Below are positions 38,824 through 63,942 of a DNA stretch of 64,000 bases, piece by piece. Under the pieces are notes generated by a model, which was not told the origin of the DNA, made no database searches, and saw only the letters and a list, made by a program, of their open reading frames with translations. The stretch is from Margaritifera margaritifera (Eukaryota; Mollusca; Bivalvia; Unionida; Margaritiferidae). The translations under genes and the position numbers were made by a program. The DNA is taken from the NCBI GenBank assembly GCA_029931535.1, contig JAQPZY010001498.1, positions 934,001-998,000 of the forward strand. The letters are read 5' to 3'. How positions within the stretch are numbered: position 1 is the first letter of the stretch; every line of letters starts with the position of its first letter.

Positions 38824-40375
38824 CGATTTGAGAAAAAAATAATTTTGGACATTTTGTAAACTATTTTACCCTCTATGACTGAGTGATGTAGCACACCGGA
38901 TATTTTAAATTGTTGTGAGGGTTTGTTAAACATTCCGAACAACCTTGACTTATTCCACGAGATTAAAATATGCATCGGATATATGTCGGGGCAGTAATTT
39001 ACAGAAAAATCATACATTTTGTTCGCCGGAAATTTCTCCGTAAAAGAAAAGAAACCCAATCTATTCGGATTACCTCTGTTATTTCCACTATTGGTTTTGA
39101 CTGGATGATTCATCGGAACTAACTCGGCTATTTATGCAAGAGAAAAATATGCCTCGATGTATGTCGGAGCAGTAATTTACAGAAAAATCATACGTTTTGT
39201 CCGTCGGAAATTTCTCCGCGAAAAATGAAACCCAATCTATTCGGGGCACCTCTGACATTTTTACGATTGAATCGACTGTAGAATTGACCGAGAAGATACA
39301 AATGAAAAAATTAGTTCGATCATTCGTAACTTCTCGGTAAATCTTTGTTTCGTAAATAGCCGTAGTGGTCCCAAATGGCAGCTATCGACATACATTCGAT
39401 GTATGATCCGCAGAATTGACCTCGAAGTTGCGAATGGGTTCCTAAAGGGACACAACTTCGTAAAGAAGGAAACGGTGGGGAGTCAGATTTCTTCCGCAAA
39501 AATAATGTCCATGCCTGAAAGTTTACAAAATGCTCGTTTTTCTTGCTGCAGCTGCAAGTACGACTTCTTTAGCCACACACGATCAAGCGTCGGACGGCAT
39601 GATGGGAAATCTTTTAATTTTCACACGTGATAATATAGGAAAAAGATAGCAAATTGTATTATTGTATTCTAAGTAACAAATGAGTCAGAAATGAGTAATT
39701 AGATGATCAAGATGTTCTCTGTATACATGTAAGAAAGACCCGTTGGGTTTGTTATTGCAGATTTATCTCCCATGAGCAACAGTATTAAAAACAAACACCG
39801 AAAGCTTGAAAAGTATGGTGGTATTTTTGTGTTATTAACACTTTTCTTGCACTGGTTATTATTATTCTCCACGCTTTAACTGCAAGCGTGGGGTAAATAT
39901 GGCAACATTCTTCTATCTTTCGTCCGTTTGTCTGTCAGTGCGTTCTCACATCTTCTCTTCTCACGAAAGCTATATTGCCCCTTTTCTAACCATAACCGCG
40001 ACGGTTATCATTCTTGGCTCCCTCTCTGGAGGTTCCCGAGAGGAGGGTCAAAATAAAAACGTACATGGAACCAATATCACGCTTACATAAATTTTTGGTT
40101 TTCTTTGTAAACCGAGATAGGTACTTACAATAAAAATTCTGGACCTGAACGTTCCAATGGATAACAAAGGATCAAGGTGGTAGTGGTGGTTGGAGGGGGG
40201 TGGCTGGGGTGAGGTTGCATCTTAAATTAAGAAGTGTGCGCCAATTTTTTTTTCCATGTCTTAAACATTTCATATATAATTTTGACCTTTTGTGTTTTAC
40301 AGAGAATAAATTGACGATTCAATTTCCAGTGATGGCATTTATTTAGATGGGTTTCACCCTCTAATACATAAGGAT

Positions 40376-40560
40376 CTGAGCCGGATCCAGTAATATTGTA
40401 TAGGGGAGGCGTATTGTAAGCGTGTCCAGGTCATAATTTTAACCATCTAACTAAAAAGAAAACTTCCCCTGGAAAACTTTATGGTTTGTGCAGCGCTCAC
40501 TTTTAGTATGGAAGGGTGGGGCATGGGGAAGGCGCCTCCCCCCCCCCCGATCCGCACCTG
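40376..40560. mobile_element. Probable hAT-like MITE, decayed
   Basis: TGAGCCGGATCCAG at left and GATCCGCACCTG at right are approximate inverted ends, with a poly-C run before the right end. AGGAT occurs next to both ends. Weak case. Confidence 0.45.
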
Positions 40561-40984
40561 AGGATAGAAAATGTTTGGGTAGTGGAGTAGTATGTACATC
40601 TCTGAAATGTTGCAACCATATAGAGGCTATGATCTTGAACAGTGTAATGAAGAAAGTATTTTGGTGGAATTGGATTAAGAAGAATTAAACTTCTTATGTG
40701 CCTTCTTTATAGGACTCAGATAATCCGTTAGGTAATAAATTCGTGTGTATATTTTATTGAGCTCTTTATATGGCAATATTTAAATTTTTACATATTATTT
40801 AAAGTGAAACTTCAATGAAACTTTCTCTCAAAATCAGAGTACAGGAATTTTATAATACTGCAAAAACATAATTTGATTAACGTTATTAATGAACCCACAA
40901 GAGTTACAGATACTATTGCCACATGACCGGACCCAATACTTATCAGCTCTAAATAAGGACTAAAAGAGGTAGGTACTATACCTG

Positions 40985-41440
40985 TTGACTATAGTATCAA
41001 TAATCATGAAACTCCAGAAACATTTTGAAGGAAACGTTTGGAATAACAGTTTTACACATTTTGACAAATTAATTCACCTCATAATTCAATTTAATTGGAA
41101 CGAGTTATTTTCTGACTGTTTGGACGATAACGATTTAAAAAAAAAAAATTTAAAATCTTTTGAAATAGAGTGTTTGCCAAACAAGAGAGTTATAAATACG
41201 TCAAACGATACAATATGGTACGACTCAGCTATCAGAACTATGAGTAGGAAGCAGGATAGAATGAGTAAAAAAGCCCCATAAACTGGTATAAGTGCAAACA
41301 ACAGAGTTGAACGATGTGAGAAAAGAGGCCAAGGAAAGCTTTTACAGTAATTTAAACACGAATCTTTATGTAATGAAAACAACTAATCATCAAAATTATT
41401 GGAAAATAATCAGGCAGTTTTAAAAATGAACTACTGACAG
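40985..41440 (+). mobile_element. Non-LTR retrotransposon fragment (endonuclease-RT linker)
   Basis: The + strand reads LPNKRVINTSNDTIWYDSAI, RTMSRKQDRMSKKA, then after stops NDVRKEAKESFYSNLNTNLY and NHQNYWKIIRQ. This is the WYDxxIRxxxRKRDRL...AKRxYYxN...FWKxI pattern that lies between endonuclease and reverse transcriptase in non-LTR elements. No endonuclease or RT core remains. Confidence 0.75.
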
Positions 41441-41800
41441 TCATCTACCTTTGCAATTTCCAAAATATTAGTCAGACTGATGTACACATATATGAAGATA
41501 CTGAAATGGCGGAGTTTGTCAACTCACGCGTTTGGTGCACTGGAATTAAATGAAAACTCCCGATTTAGCCGTTTGTAAAAGTTCTGTACAACAAAAACTA
41601 AATTTTGCGGATATGAAGATAGCAAACACTATCTAAATTCTAACTGAAATGTAAGCGGACATGACGTTTTCTTTACTTGTAATGGTCTGCCGATGCCGAC
41701 ATAAAACATTATTCTTGCTGCAACTAAAATTATAAAGTTGCCAAATTAAAATTTGGACTAAGAATATACTTGAAGAGCAGACTTAATGTATCTTCTGATT

Positions 41801-42440
41801 AGTAAACAAACACTATACCAATAGTAAACAAACACTATACCAATGGTAAACACTCTATACTTATAGTAAAAATACACTATACCTATAGTAAACATACACT
41901 ATACCTATAGTAAACATACACTATACCAATAGTAAACAAACACTATACCAATAGTAAACAAACACTATACCGATGGTAAGCATACACTATACCTATAGTA
42001 AACATACACTATAACAATAGTAAACACTATTCCAATAGTAAACAAACACTATACCGATGGTAAACATACACTATACCTATAGTAAACATACACTATGCCT
42101 ATAGTAAACATACACTACACATATAGTAAACAAACACTATACCGATGGTAAACATACACTGTTCCTATAGTAAGCATGCACTATACCTATAGTAAATATA
42201 CACTACACATATAGTAAACATACAATTCACCTATAGTAAACATACACTACTCCTATTGTAAACATACACTACACCTATAGTAAACATGCACTACTCCTAT
42301 AGTAAACATACACTATACCAATAGTAAACATACACTATACCTATAGTAAGCATACACTAAACCTATAGTAAACATACACTATACCTATAGTAAACATACA
42401 CTATACCTATGGTAAACATGCACTATACCTATTGTAAACA
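41801..42440 (+). repeat. 22-bp minisatellite, about 29 units
   Basis: Unit CATACACTATACCTATAGTA + AA. Each unit contains a partial palindrome (CTATACCTATAG), so the array could extrude serial small hairpins. No spacers, so not a CRISPR-like array. Confidence 0.95.
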
Positions 42441-45400
42441 GATTGAAGAAAGCTAATATGACTGAATATAACTCATAATAGCTGCACACAATGATCTTGT
42501 TATTTCTTTTACTGAGTGAGCATCCAAATGTATGGCACAACTCGCACGCTTAAAGAGAAACGAGCCGAGTGGGGTGATGAACAGACCAAAACACTGACAA
42601 ACTAAGTAACTTGTAGTAAAACAACGAGTGACTCAGAACTAAAAAGAGTGATTTTTTTTTAACAGAATTTTGTTAATATGTGTAAATCAATTGGTCACTT
42701 ATTAATGTAGATCATAAAGTATTCCAGCAAGGCAGGTAGAGAAGGGCGCGGCGCCCTGCTCAAAACTTTGAGAGCTCGGCTCCTATTTCTTGCCTTTGAG
42801 TCGCTATTCGACCCTATCTTTGACCCTATTTCATTTATTAAGTTGTCACTGTCCATTTTTCCGTACAGTGCCCCTTTCAAATGGGCATGTTCTCTCTGGT
42901 CCGTTAAAGTTTGTGACTTCCCAAATAACGACGAAAAGAAAAGTCTGGAGACGAAGATGACTTTATTTTTCAAGACTGGAATAAAACGAAGGCCCTGTTT
43001 AAGGCTATCCAATTCATCCGATAATAAGTAGCAAACATTGTTACTGTGTCCTCCTCTATTTTTGTTACGTTAAAAGTATACACATTGCACATATTACCAT
43101 TCTAGAACTAATGGCAGAAAAATATTTCTGTAGCTATGCAGATACAGTCTTTCCGCAATCTTATGGGTATTTTTTTTAACCTCTTAGTGTAGATGCAGTT
43201 ATACCATTCAAAAAGGGCACATTTGTGAAACGCCAATGCTGTAAAAACAAGCTCAAACCTTTATATACATGTATTTATTGCTTTGCTTTTTTAGGAGACA
43301 AAAGTCCATCAGATATCAACCTTGACAGGCACATATATCTGACTTTTTATTCTACCTCCTTTTTGAAAACAACATTTATTTATTGATTGATTGATTATAG
43401 TTTCCATTAACGATAAGCCCAACAGATAACAAAAAGAATAATCCAAGTAGTTTTGAGCCCCCACAAAGTGACTCTGTACCGTTTTAAACAAAGGGCAATT
43501 GTATGAAAATCCATACTGGAGTTTGTTTTTGTTACTTTTACGTGCTCCAGTAGTGGCCAGGCCCGAAGGACATATATATACAAATCCACATTTGATTTGT
43601 TTTTAATAGTAGTGCACAGGCGCAAATGGTAGATATATAAAACTCCATAATTACTTTTATTTTTTACATATACACCATTTGTGGCCATTCCCAAAGGGCA
43701 TATGCATGAAATTCCACAACAGAAACACTACATTAATAAGGGGTTTTTTTATTTTTAAATTCACATATATACAAGCAGTGGAAAGACTCAAAGGGCATAT
43801 GTATGTATGGTTTGATTTTTGTGTTTTTAGGCACAGTAACACAATTAGGTTACTTAGTGCTGAGGCAATTGAAGTAAACAGTCTTGCCCAAGGACATGCG
43901 TCGGTAGCCGACCTGGGCTATTCCGATAGTAGGATTAGAACAAGAACCCTTTCGGTACGAGTTCGGCACGCTAGCCACTGATCGACCACTGTTTCCCAAA
44001 GGTTATCTGGGCATATGTATGAAAGCTCACAATAGAAACAACTCATATTTTTAAAATGGACAAACCCACTGAAAAAAACGGCGAATGTGTTTAAAATATA
44101 CTGGAAAACGAATTTTAAGATAATTGTCCCCACGCTTGAACTGAAGCGTGGAGATACTGTGATACAGTCCGACCGCACGAATGTACGTATGTACGGATGT
44201 ACGTACATACGCACGAACGTGTGTAATGTCATTGACCTTTTCCTACACCGGTAGAAACACATGAAACTTGGGTCATTGATATCTCTGTGAAAGTAGATTG
44301 TGCCAACACTTTCGGAATTATATTGCGCCCATGGAGATAGTGCCAGAGGGGGTTGGCGGTTGGGATGATTTTATATAAATTTCAATAACACCCGAGTTTC
44401 ATAACTCACACATCAGAGATTCAATATATGTGATCAATGACCCAAGTGTCAATATATGCCGGACTGGGATCCCTGGGTAATACCCAGGGATCTTTCCTTC
44501 ACCACGAGAACACAACCACTGGATTATAACATATCAACTATTGGGTGTTCCACCCTTTAACCATATATACATTTACTGGAGAGTAAACGACAAATTGATA
44601 TATGCAACTGACCATGATCCTAAGGTTCATCCCAACCCACTGGGACCTAGAAGCTGTACTATGATTTGGAAACTATTGAGATCCCCACCCTATAACCATA
44701 TATACGTTCATCAGACATGAAAAGACAAATGTATGTATGCATGCAACTAACATTGACCCTGGGGTCCATCCCTACCCCTGGGTCATAACTTTGAAACTAA
44801 TGAAATCTACCCTGCTTTTCGTGCTTCTTATATAGTCCTAAAATGCATTCAGTTATCTTAATCCCATAAAAAGGGATTTATGTTTAAAGCGCTGGGATCT
44901 CGATACAGCTCTTACCATTTGTTTTTTTTTAAAGAATAAGTCCATCTAATAAAAATGTGTGAAAGGAACATGCGTATAAGTCAAACAAGAAAAGAGATAC
45001 CAAAATTATGTCAGATGCATGTTGTATGAAAGTTATAGGAAAATCAAAATAATGAATAAACCACGTGACGCTGACCATAAGCATCATGTTAAAGAGATAC
45101 TTTGATTTGTTTGTTAATTGAGATGTGATATAGAGGGCAGCTTGAATTTTATTCAAGTTCAATATGCCAATCATGACAATAAAATAATTAGATAATTACG
45201 ATGACATCTTTGTGTAAATATGAATAAATTTGATACAATACAGCATTTTGAATATTTATATAGGGGCTTTTAGGGGTTCTCTTTATGACGTCACAGTCAT
45301 CCATGCTCCATTGAGTGGCATTTAGTTCATCAACTACTACTATGTGAGTGAGTCTATGTAAAATATACATATACTGCCTAGTTTCTGCTTTGATACCATC

Positions 45401-45469
45401 TTGTGATATGTCCATATCCTGATTAAATAAGATCCAACATTTACTAGTTCAGTATCACTTATAAATACA
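42441..45469. other. Intergenic between minisatellites
   Basis: Holds the 43.8-kb SINE, a GC-rich palindrome near 42745 (GGGCGCGGCGCCC), a hairpin CCCACGCTTGAACTGAAGCG at 44130 with a relative near 39870, and an exact inverted repeat GATCCCTGGGT/ACCCAGGGATC at 44468-44492. No gene seen. Confidence 0.6.
43805..43995 (-). mobile_element. tRNA-derived SINE, with head
   Basis: On the minus strand a tRNA-like head (AGTGGCTAGCGTGCCGAACT ... GGTTCTTGTTCTAATCC) is followed by GCCCAGGTCGGCTACCGACG and a body GTCCTTGGGCAAGACTGTTT, ACTTCAATTGCCTCAGCACT. The body closely matches the + strand copy near 3700. Confidence 0.75.
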
Positions 45470-45962
45470 TTTTAGTCAGACGGAAATCTGATTTGAGGGT
45501 TCACGTATCAGCTCAGTCTGACGGAAATCTGATTTGAAGGTCATGTATCATCTCAGTCAGATGGAAAGCTCATCTGAGGGTCATGTATCAGCTCAGTCAG
45601 ATGGAAAGCTAACCGTCATGTATCAGCTCAGTCAGATGAAAAGCTGATGTGAGGGTCATGTATCAGCTCAGTCAGACGGAAAGCTGATTTGAGGGTCATG
45701 TATCAGCTCAATCAGATGGGTAGCTGATTCGAGGGTCATGTATTAGCTCAGTCAGATGGAAAGCTGAGGGTCATGTATCAACTCAGATGGAAAGCTGATT
45801 TGAGGGTCATGTATCAGCTCAGTCAGACGGAAAGCTGATTTGAAGGTCATGTATCAGCTCTGTCAGATGGAAAGCTGAGGGTCATGTATCAACTCAGATG
45901 GAAAGCTGATTTGAGGGTCATGTATCAGCTCAGTCAGAAGGAAAGCTGATTTGAGAATCATG
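45470..45962 (+). repeat. About 40-bp minisatellite, about 12 units
   Basis: Units around TCATGTATCAGCTCAGTCAG + ATGGAAAGCTGATTTGAGGG with deletions in some units (GGAAAGCTGAGGGTCATG). Confidence 0.92.
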
Positions 45963-46092
45963 TTATCCAAAACTTAATTTTTCAATCTATAAACTTAACA
46001 CATTTTTATTTTTTAAGTTTTATTTTTACTTTTTAACTTCTTAAAGATGATTATGCTACTGAATATAATAATTCACCTAGCTCGGAATGGCA

Positions 46093-46500
46093 GAATTTAA
46101 AAAGTCAACTAATTACATATAGTGAGTAAACATTATTCCCCATGTCCGGAAATATAGAATATAAAAAGTCAACTAATTACATATAGTGAGTAAACATTAT
46201 TCCCCATGTCCGGAAATATAGAATCTAAAAAGTCAACTAATTACATATAGTGAGTAAACATTATTCCCCATGTCCGGAAATATAGAATCTAAAAAGTCAA
46301 CTAATTACATATAGTGAGTAAACATTATTCCCCATGTCCGGAAATATAGAATCTAAAAAGTCAACTAATTACATATAGTGAGTAAACATTATTCCCCATG
46401 TCCGGAAATATAGAATATAAAAAGTCAACTAATTACATATACTGAGTAAACAATTTTCCCCTAGTCCGGAAAGGTAGAATATGAAAAGTCAACTAATATA
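46093..46500 (+). repeat. 64-bp minisatellite, 6 units
   Basis: Units of AAAAGTCAACTAATTACATA ... CCATGTCCGGAAATATAGAA. The inner four are almost identical and the outer ones diverged, a sign of recent central expansion. Confidence 0.93.
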
Positions 46501-47765
46501 TATAAAAGTATCATTTTTTAGTTCTTCTTAGTAACCAGGATGACTAACAATTTAAGCTAGAGAAACTGCAATGGTTCGCCATCGCAACTTTCTAGCTTTT
46601 CACTGCATAATCCATACTCTAACTCACCCAAGCACTCATCCCCTCCCAAACCAGAGACAATGACCCTGGGTTAAGAATGCAAATTCAATACATGGGATGC
46701 GTATTCTTGCTATAGCTGCATATATGAAATTTGGTCAGACAATATTTGAAAATATCATTGTAATTTAATTTTTTTTTACATTTGTACTTTGATCCATACT
46801 AGGGACTACTGGCGCAGGAGCCAATGATGACTGCCTTCTGGTAGAAGGTCACCACAAGGGCATCACTAAAGCTACTTCCATGGTTAACCATGAAAAGGGA
46901 TAGTTTCTCACTTTCGTTTCCGCAGTCGACGATTTTTTAAATGCATAGGATGTCGCCATATTTGTAAGCTCTTCATTTGTGAAAGCAGTCCGTACCTTGA
47001 AGTTGCTTAGTCCATTCCGGTTATAACACAGGCTATTAGTTGCTTGAAAATGACTGGTAGATTTTGGTAAGTTTTGAAATAATATGGATATAAATTGATT
47101 TCATATTAAACATACATATCTAAGCAGTATCTCACGGTATCTTGGTAAAAGCTTGACGAATCGGTAATAGTTATCTTGCTACTGTGAAAAAGCGGAAGTT
47201 TTTTTGGAGTAGGTTGCAAAAATTTCAATTCCTTATAAATTATTTAATGTCATCTCCATAATCTGAATTTATCTTCATTATTTATTATATAGCTTAGCGT
47301 CGTTGTTGAACGTGATTTTGCTTTTAGTAATTACAAAACAAACTTTATTGTAACAGAGAATCGGTAATAAATGTAGGTTTGAATAAACTCGTGGTATATA
47401 TTTCCATTCACTCTGTATACTCATTCAAGGTTAAAATAAAGATTAGACTTCGTTTTCCATTTTAAAAAAAAAAAAATCCCTAAAATGTTTTGATCTTAAA
47501 GTAGTGAAAAACTAATGTATTTAAGGTAGACTACTTATAAAAGTAATCACTATCCTAAAAATGTGTCATGTTTCAGTGAGTTGAATGTAGATTTATTGCA
47601 GATATGCCAACGTGAATAAAGTGAAAGCGAATAGTTTCAGTAAAAAGAGGCACTCATTGGTTCTATCTGGTTATATAGCGTTAGAGCTGGGTTTGAAAAC
47701 GACCTGATTCTTTTGAGAATGACGCTCACTTCAAGTTATTATGTATTTTGATATGTTTTGAAATT

Positions 47766-47862
47766 GCTTCACCAAGAACCATGATAATAAGACAGATGGT
47801 ACAAGAACCATGATAATAAGACAGATGGTACAAGAACCATGATAATAAGACAGATGGCACAG
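47766..47862 (+). repeat. 29-bp repeat, 3 units
   Basis: AAGAACCATGATAATAAGAC + AGATGGTAC repeated three times. Confidence 0.9.
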
Positions 47863-48661
47863 AAGAATATATGATATTTGGATCATATCGTGCTTCGCAA
47901 AACCTTCAAATCTAGGGGAAGAGTTGTGAGAATTTGGGAGATTGGTATTTCAGATCTTTCTTTATCTTGCCTTTATATATGTCTAATGTTGACGTAAAAT
48001 GTGCCAATTTGTGTAAATTGAATGAAGCATCAATAGAGCGTCATTACATTTGTAAGACAAAACTGCATTAATTTTGGTATGGCGGATATGATGCAATATC
48101 TATCAGCAACTCTTATAAGCCATACAATATTGCAAAGAATTGCTTCGACCCACACTGATAAGACAAAGGGGCAATAAACCACAAAATTTGAACCACATAA
48201 ATCAGATACATGTATGATTTTACATTCATAAGCGGACGCCTACAAACACTGGAGTAGGAGAAAAACCTTCGTCCTAGGCCACTTGTCCTTACTACTATTA
48301 CCATGTAACCTTTGACCTTCACCCCTGACTTCCGACTTTCATCATATGCGACTTGACATTTGACCTTTTAACTTTACATTTGACCTTTCTGCCTAACCTC
48401 TGATATTCACTCTAGGATACAGGCCTACCAAAATTTATGTAAAAGTGCTAGACAACTGGAATTAAAAATTTACGACTCCTGTGCCACTTAACCTCTGGTC
48501 TAGTTCTGACCCACCTTACTCCTGACCTTCATCCTAGGCCACTGACCTAAAGTACCGTGGCCTAAAACGAAGGTCTTTCTCTACTTCTCGGGCTTTCGAG
48601 TCGAAAGCCATGTGCCTGTAAGTCGATCTATACATCAAAAGAATCCATTTATTTATTTATC

Positions 48662-48767
48662 TATCCATACATACATACATACATACATACATACATACAT
48701 ACATACATACATACATACATACATACATACATACATACATACATACATACATACATACATACATACA

Positions 48768-48796
<29 letters not shown>
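48662..48796 (+). repeat. (CATA)n microsatellite, about 134 bp
   Basis: More than thirty CATA units, about 190 bases past the DRAM-like polyadenylation signal. Translates as HTYI/CMYV in all frames. Confidence 0.97.
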
Positions 48797-48798
<2 letters not shown>

Positions 48799-48985
48799 GT
48801 ACGTACTTACACGCATATATACAAACTACTTGAAGCATAAGAGGTCGATGCAAGACATTAGCAAAGCTATGTTTATTGTAAAATTAACACGAGAAGAAAC
48901 GTCTTTTTTCAAATTGATAGTAAAATAATATTTTGAATCTTATAAAAGCAAATGTAAAATTTAGTATGCATATAATACATATAAC

Positions 48986-48991
48986 TTTATT
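48986..48991 (-). terminator. Polyadenylation signal of the DRAM-like gene
   Basis: TTTATT on the + strand reads AATAAA on the minus strand, about 140 bases after the stop codon. Another candidate lies near 48871. Confidence 0.5.
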
Positions 48992-49132
48992 CCTGAAAAC
49001 ATGGCTAAAAATGCTCGAGACGTATTTGTTTCCATTTAAAACAGTAATTTGACTCCTTTAAAATTTGGGTACAAACTTGATTATATTGTATGTTCAGTAT
49101 TCACAATAAACAAGTTGGTATCTGTCAAAAAT

Positions 49133-61747
<12,615 letters not shown>

Positions 61748-61844
61748 CTTTCAGGTTTCCCCAGTCAGCGTTTCCATATATCCTACAGTATGTTATGGAA
61801 ACATTTAATGCGTATTAGTTTGTTTAAATTCCAAATAATCTTCT

Positions 61845-61846
<2 letters not shown>

Positions 61847-61925
<79 letters not shown>
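61847..61925 (+). repeat. (GA)n tract 100 bp upstream of the DRAM-like start codon
   Basis: About 78 bp of pure GA. On the gene's strand it is a CT tract just upstream of ATG, within the likely 5' UTR or promoter. Confidence 0.96.
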
Positions 61926-61929
<4 letters not shown>

Positions 61930-62170
61930 ATGCAACAGTATGCTGTCCTCATGACTTTACCCAACACTAATGAAAAACTAATAAACCAGTCTGCATACTC
62001 CATTGTAGTTTCTTTGCCTTGGAAACATTTCCAGAAAAAAATCTTTTCTTTGTATTTGAAAAAGTAAGACACGAAAAAGGAATCTATTAAAATAGCGTGT
62101 ATGACTGTGTGTTATTACATTTCCTTATAAAAAATTCAGTTTGAGATATCATAACATTGAATATAACAGA

Positions 62171-62452
62171 CAGTAGCGGCTCCAGGGAGGTTGGGGTTTG
62201 GAGGGGGCAATTGCCCCCGGGTGCCAGGAGAAGGGGGCACCGTTGGCAGTTTTTTTTTTCTTCAGCTGAAGTTTCATAGTATTTTTCACTTTCACCTTAA
62301 TGTAACGGGGGTAGTTCTTTCCAAAACTTATATTTAGGAAGGGGGAGGGGGAGAGAGGTTGGCAACTGACATTAAAACTGTTCTCTGTAGTAATGTAGGG
62401 GCGCCACTAAAAAATATTGCCTCGGCGCCTCGAACCCTCGCGCCGCCAGTGT
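62171..62452. mobile_element. hAT-like MITE upstream of the DRAM-like gene
   Basis: Left end CAGTAGCGGCTCCAGGG, right end CCCTCGCGCCGCCAGTG, flanked by ATAACAGA and TAAACAGA, an imperfect 8-bp duplication. Poly-G/poly-C tracts inside. Confidence 0.6.
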
Positions 62453-63279
62453 AAACAGAGACCGTTTTATGTCCATTTTTCCCCTTGTACCATGCCCTTC
62501 GATGAGATTATTTATCTAGTCACTTCAGCTCTTAATACGTAACTTTGAACAGCCTATGTCTTCAAAATCATTTGAAAAGAGATTATAATTATGTTATACA
62601 TTTATTTTGCAATAATAAAATCAAGATATGGTACATTTATATTATGAACGCCTGTATATTAATTTTAATAATATGCTCACACACTTAATATGTCAGGACT
62701 TTACATTAATATTGTTCATAACAATGTTATTGGCATTGTACATGTCAATTAATATGGTATTTACCATGATTTTTTTTAAAAATTCTTGAAAGCAAATATT
62801 ATAAACCAAATAATAAACCAGGAATCCACATAAAACAGTTGGGATTACAGATTTTGTGATTATTAGTCCATGCAAATAAAGATCGCCATTGGTAGACTAA
62901 TTATCGAACAACAGTTGGAGGGTATCACAAAGCTGTGCGTGTTCAGTGAAACCTGTCTGAAAAGGATATAATATATATATGCCAATAATGTCATTAGAAT
63001 ACATGCACTTAAGACAGGGGGTTCATGACTGGATCTTTATGAGAAGGTGTCATTTATATACAGGTGTCCGCTGAGGCAGGTTTTACTGTATGTGCTTGTG
63101 CAACAGACAGACGGAGAAAAGGAGAGAGTATTTGTCACATAAGACTCATAATATAAAAATTGTCCTTGAAATTATTGTTAATTCTGTCCGTACGATTTTT
63201 TATTTTTTTTATTTTTTATAATTGACCTTATTACTAATGAACCAGGAAAAGTTTTTCAGCTGGCAAGCTTTCTCACATA

Positions 63280-63385
63280 CCCACGTTGGCCGAGCTAGAG
63301 ACTCGAACACATGCGGACAAAGGTGAGATGTCAGTTATCTGTAGAGGCGAGCGCTTGAGACAAATCGGCCACCCGGGGCTCCTGT
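63280..63385 (-). mobile_element. tRNA-like element (SINE head or tRNA relic)
   Basis: Minus strand GGTGGCCGATTTGTCTCAAG fits an A box and TGTTCGAGTCTC fits a B box, about 60 bases apart. It does not fold as a full tRNA by eye. Confidence 0.45.
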
Positions 63386-63942
63386 TCCAACAGATAAGTG
63401 AAGTACATCCTATGTTAAAGGAAGTAAAGGGAATAGTTTATAAGTAGTATAGATATAGGTCGATACTCTTAATAAAAAATTTCGGCTTTTAAGACAAGAT
63501 ATATATATATATGTGTGTGTGTGTGTATGTATGTGCGTGTGCCTGTCTCTGTGTGATTTCGCTTTCATTTGTGTTTATTTATGTGCATGAAGTATTATCT
63601 CACTCAAGTAACTGACAATACTGTTTGCATTTTTTCTATTGTCTCTTTAACATCCTAAAATGTGAATGTGAATCGTTCATGTGAAAAACATATTAATTGA
63701 AAATTTCATTTGCATGAGGCTTTCGTCCTAATGAACAAGCAATATTCCTTGGAAATGGGTCTGTATTTTGATTTAAAAAATATGAATTTGGTCAACAATC
63801 ATTGAACTTATTCGTTTTACGTTACTTTGCTGATCCAAATTTACTCTGGGAAGAAACGTTTAATATTGTAAAATAGTTTGACTAAGTTGAGGTCTTTTTG
63901 TTACAGAAGTATGACTACTCATTGACCTAGCTACCTACCTAG

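Noticed and set aside
41801..42440. Regular short repeats that could suggest a CRISPR-like array
   Set aside because: Units abut with no unique spacers, and the genome is animal; it is a minisatellite.
42740..43031. Overlapping frames of 87 and 105 codons near a GC-rich palindrome
   Set aside because: No motif on either strand. The GC-rich palindrome may be a decayed transposon end, but I could not find its partner.
48612..48853. HTYI / CMYV frames
   Set aside because: Translations of (CATA)n in different frames.
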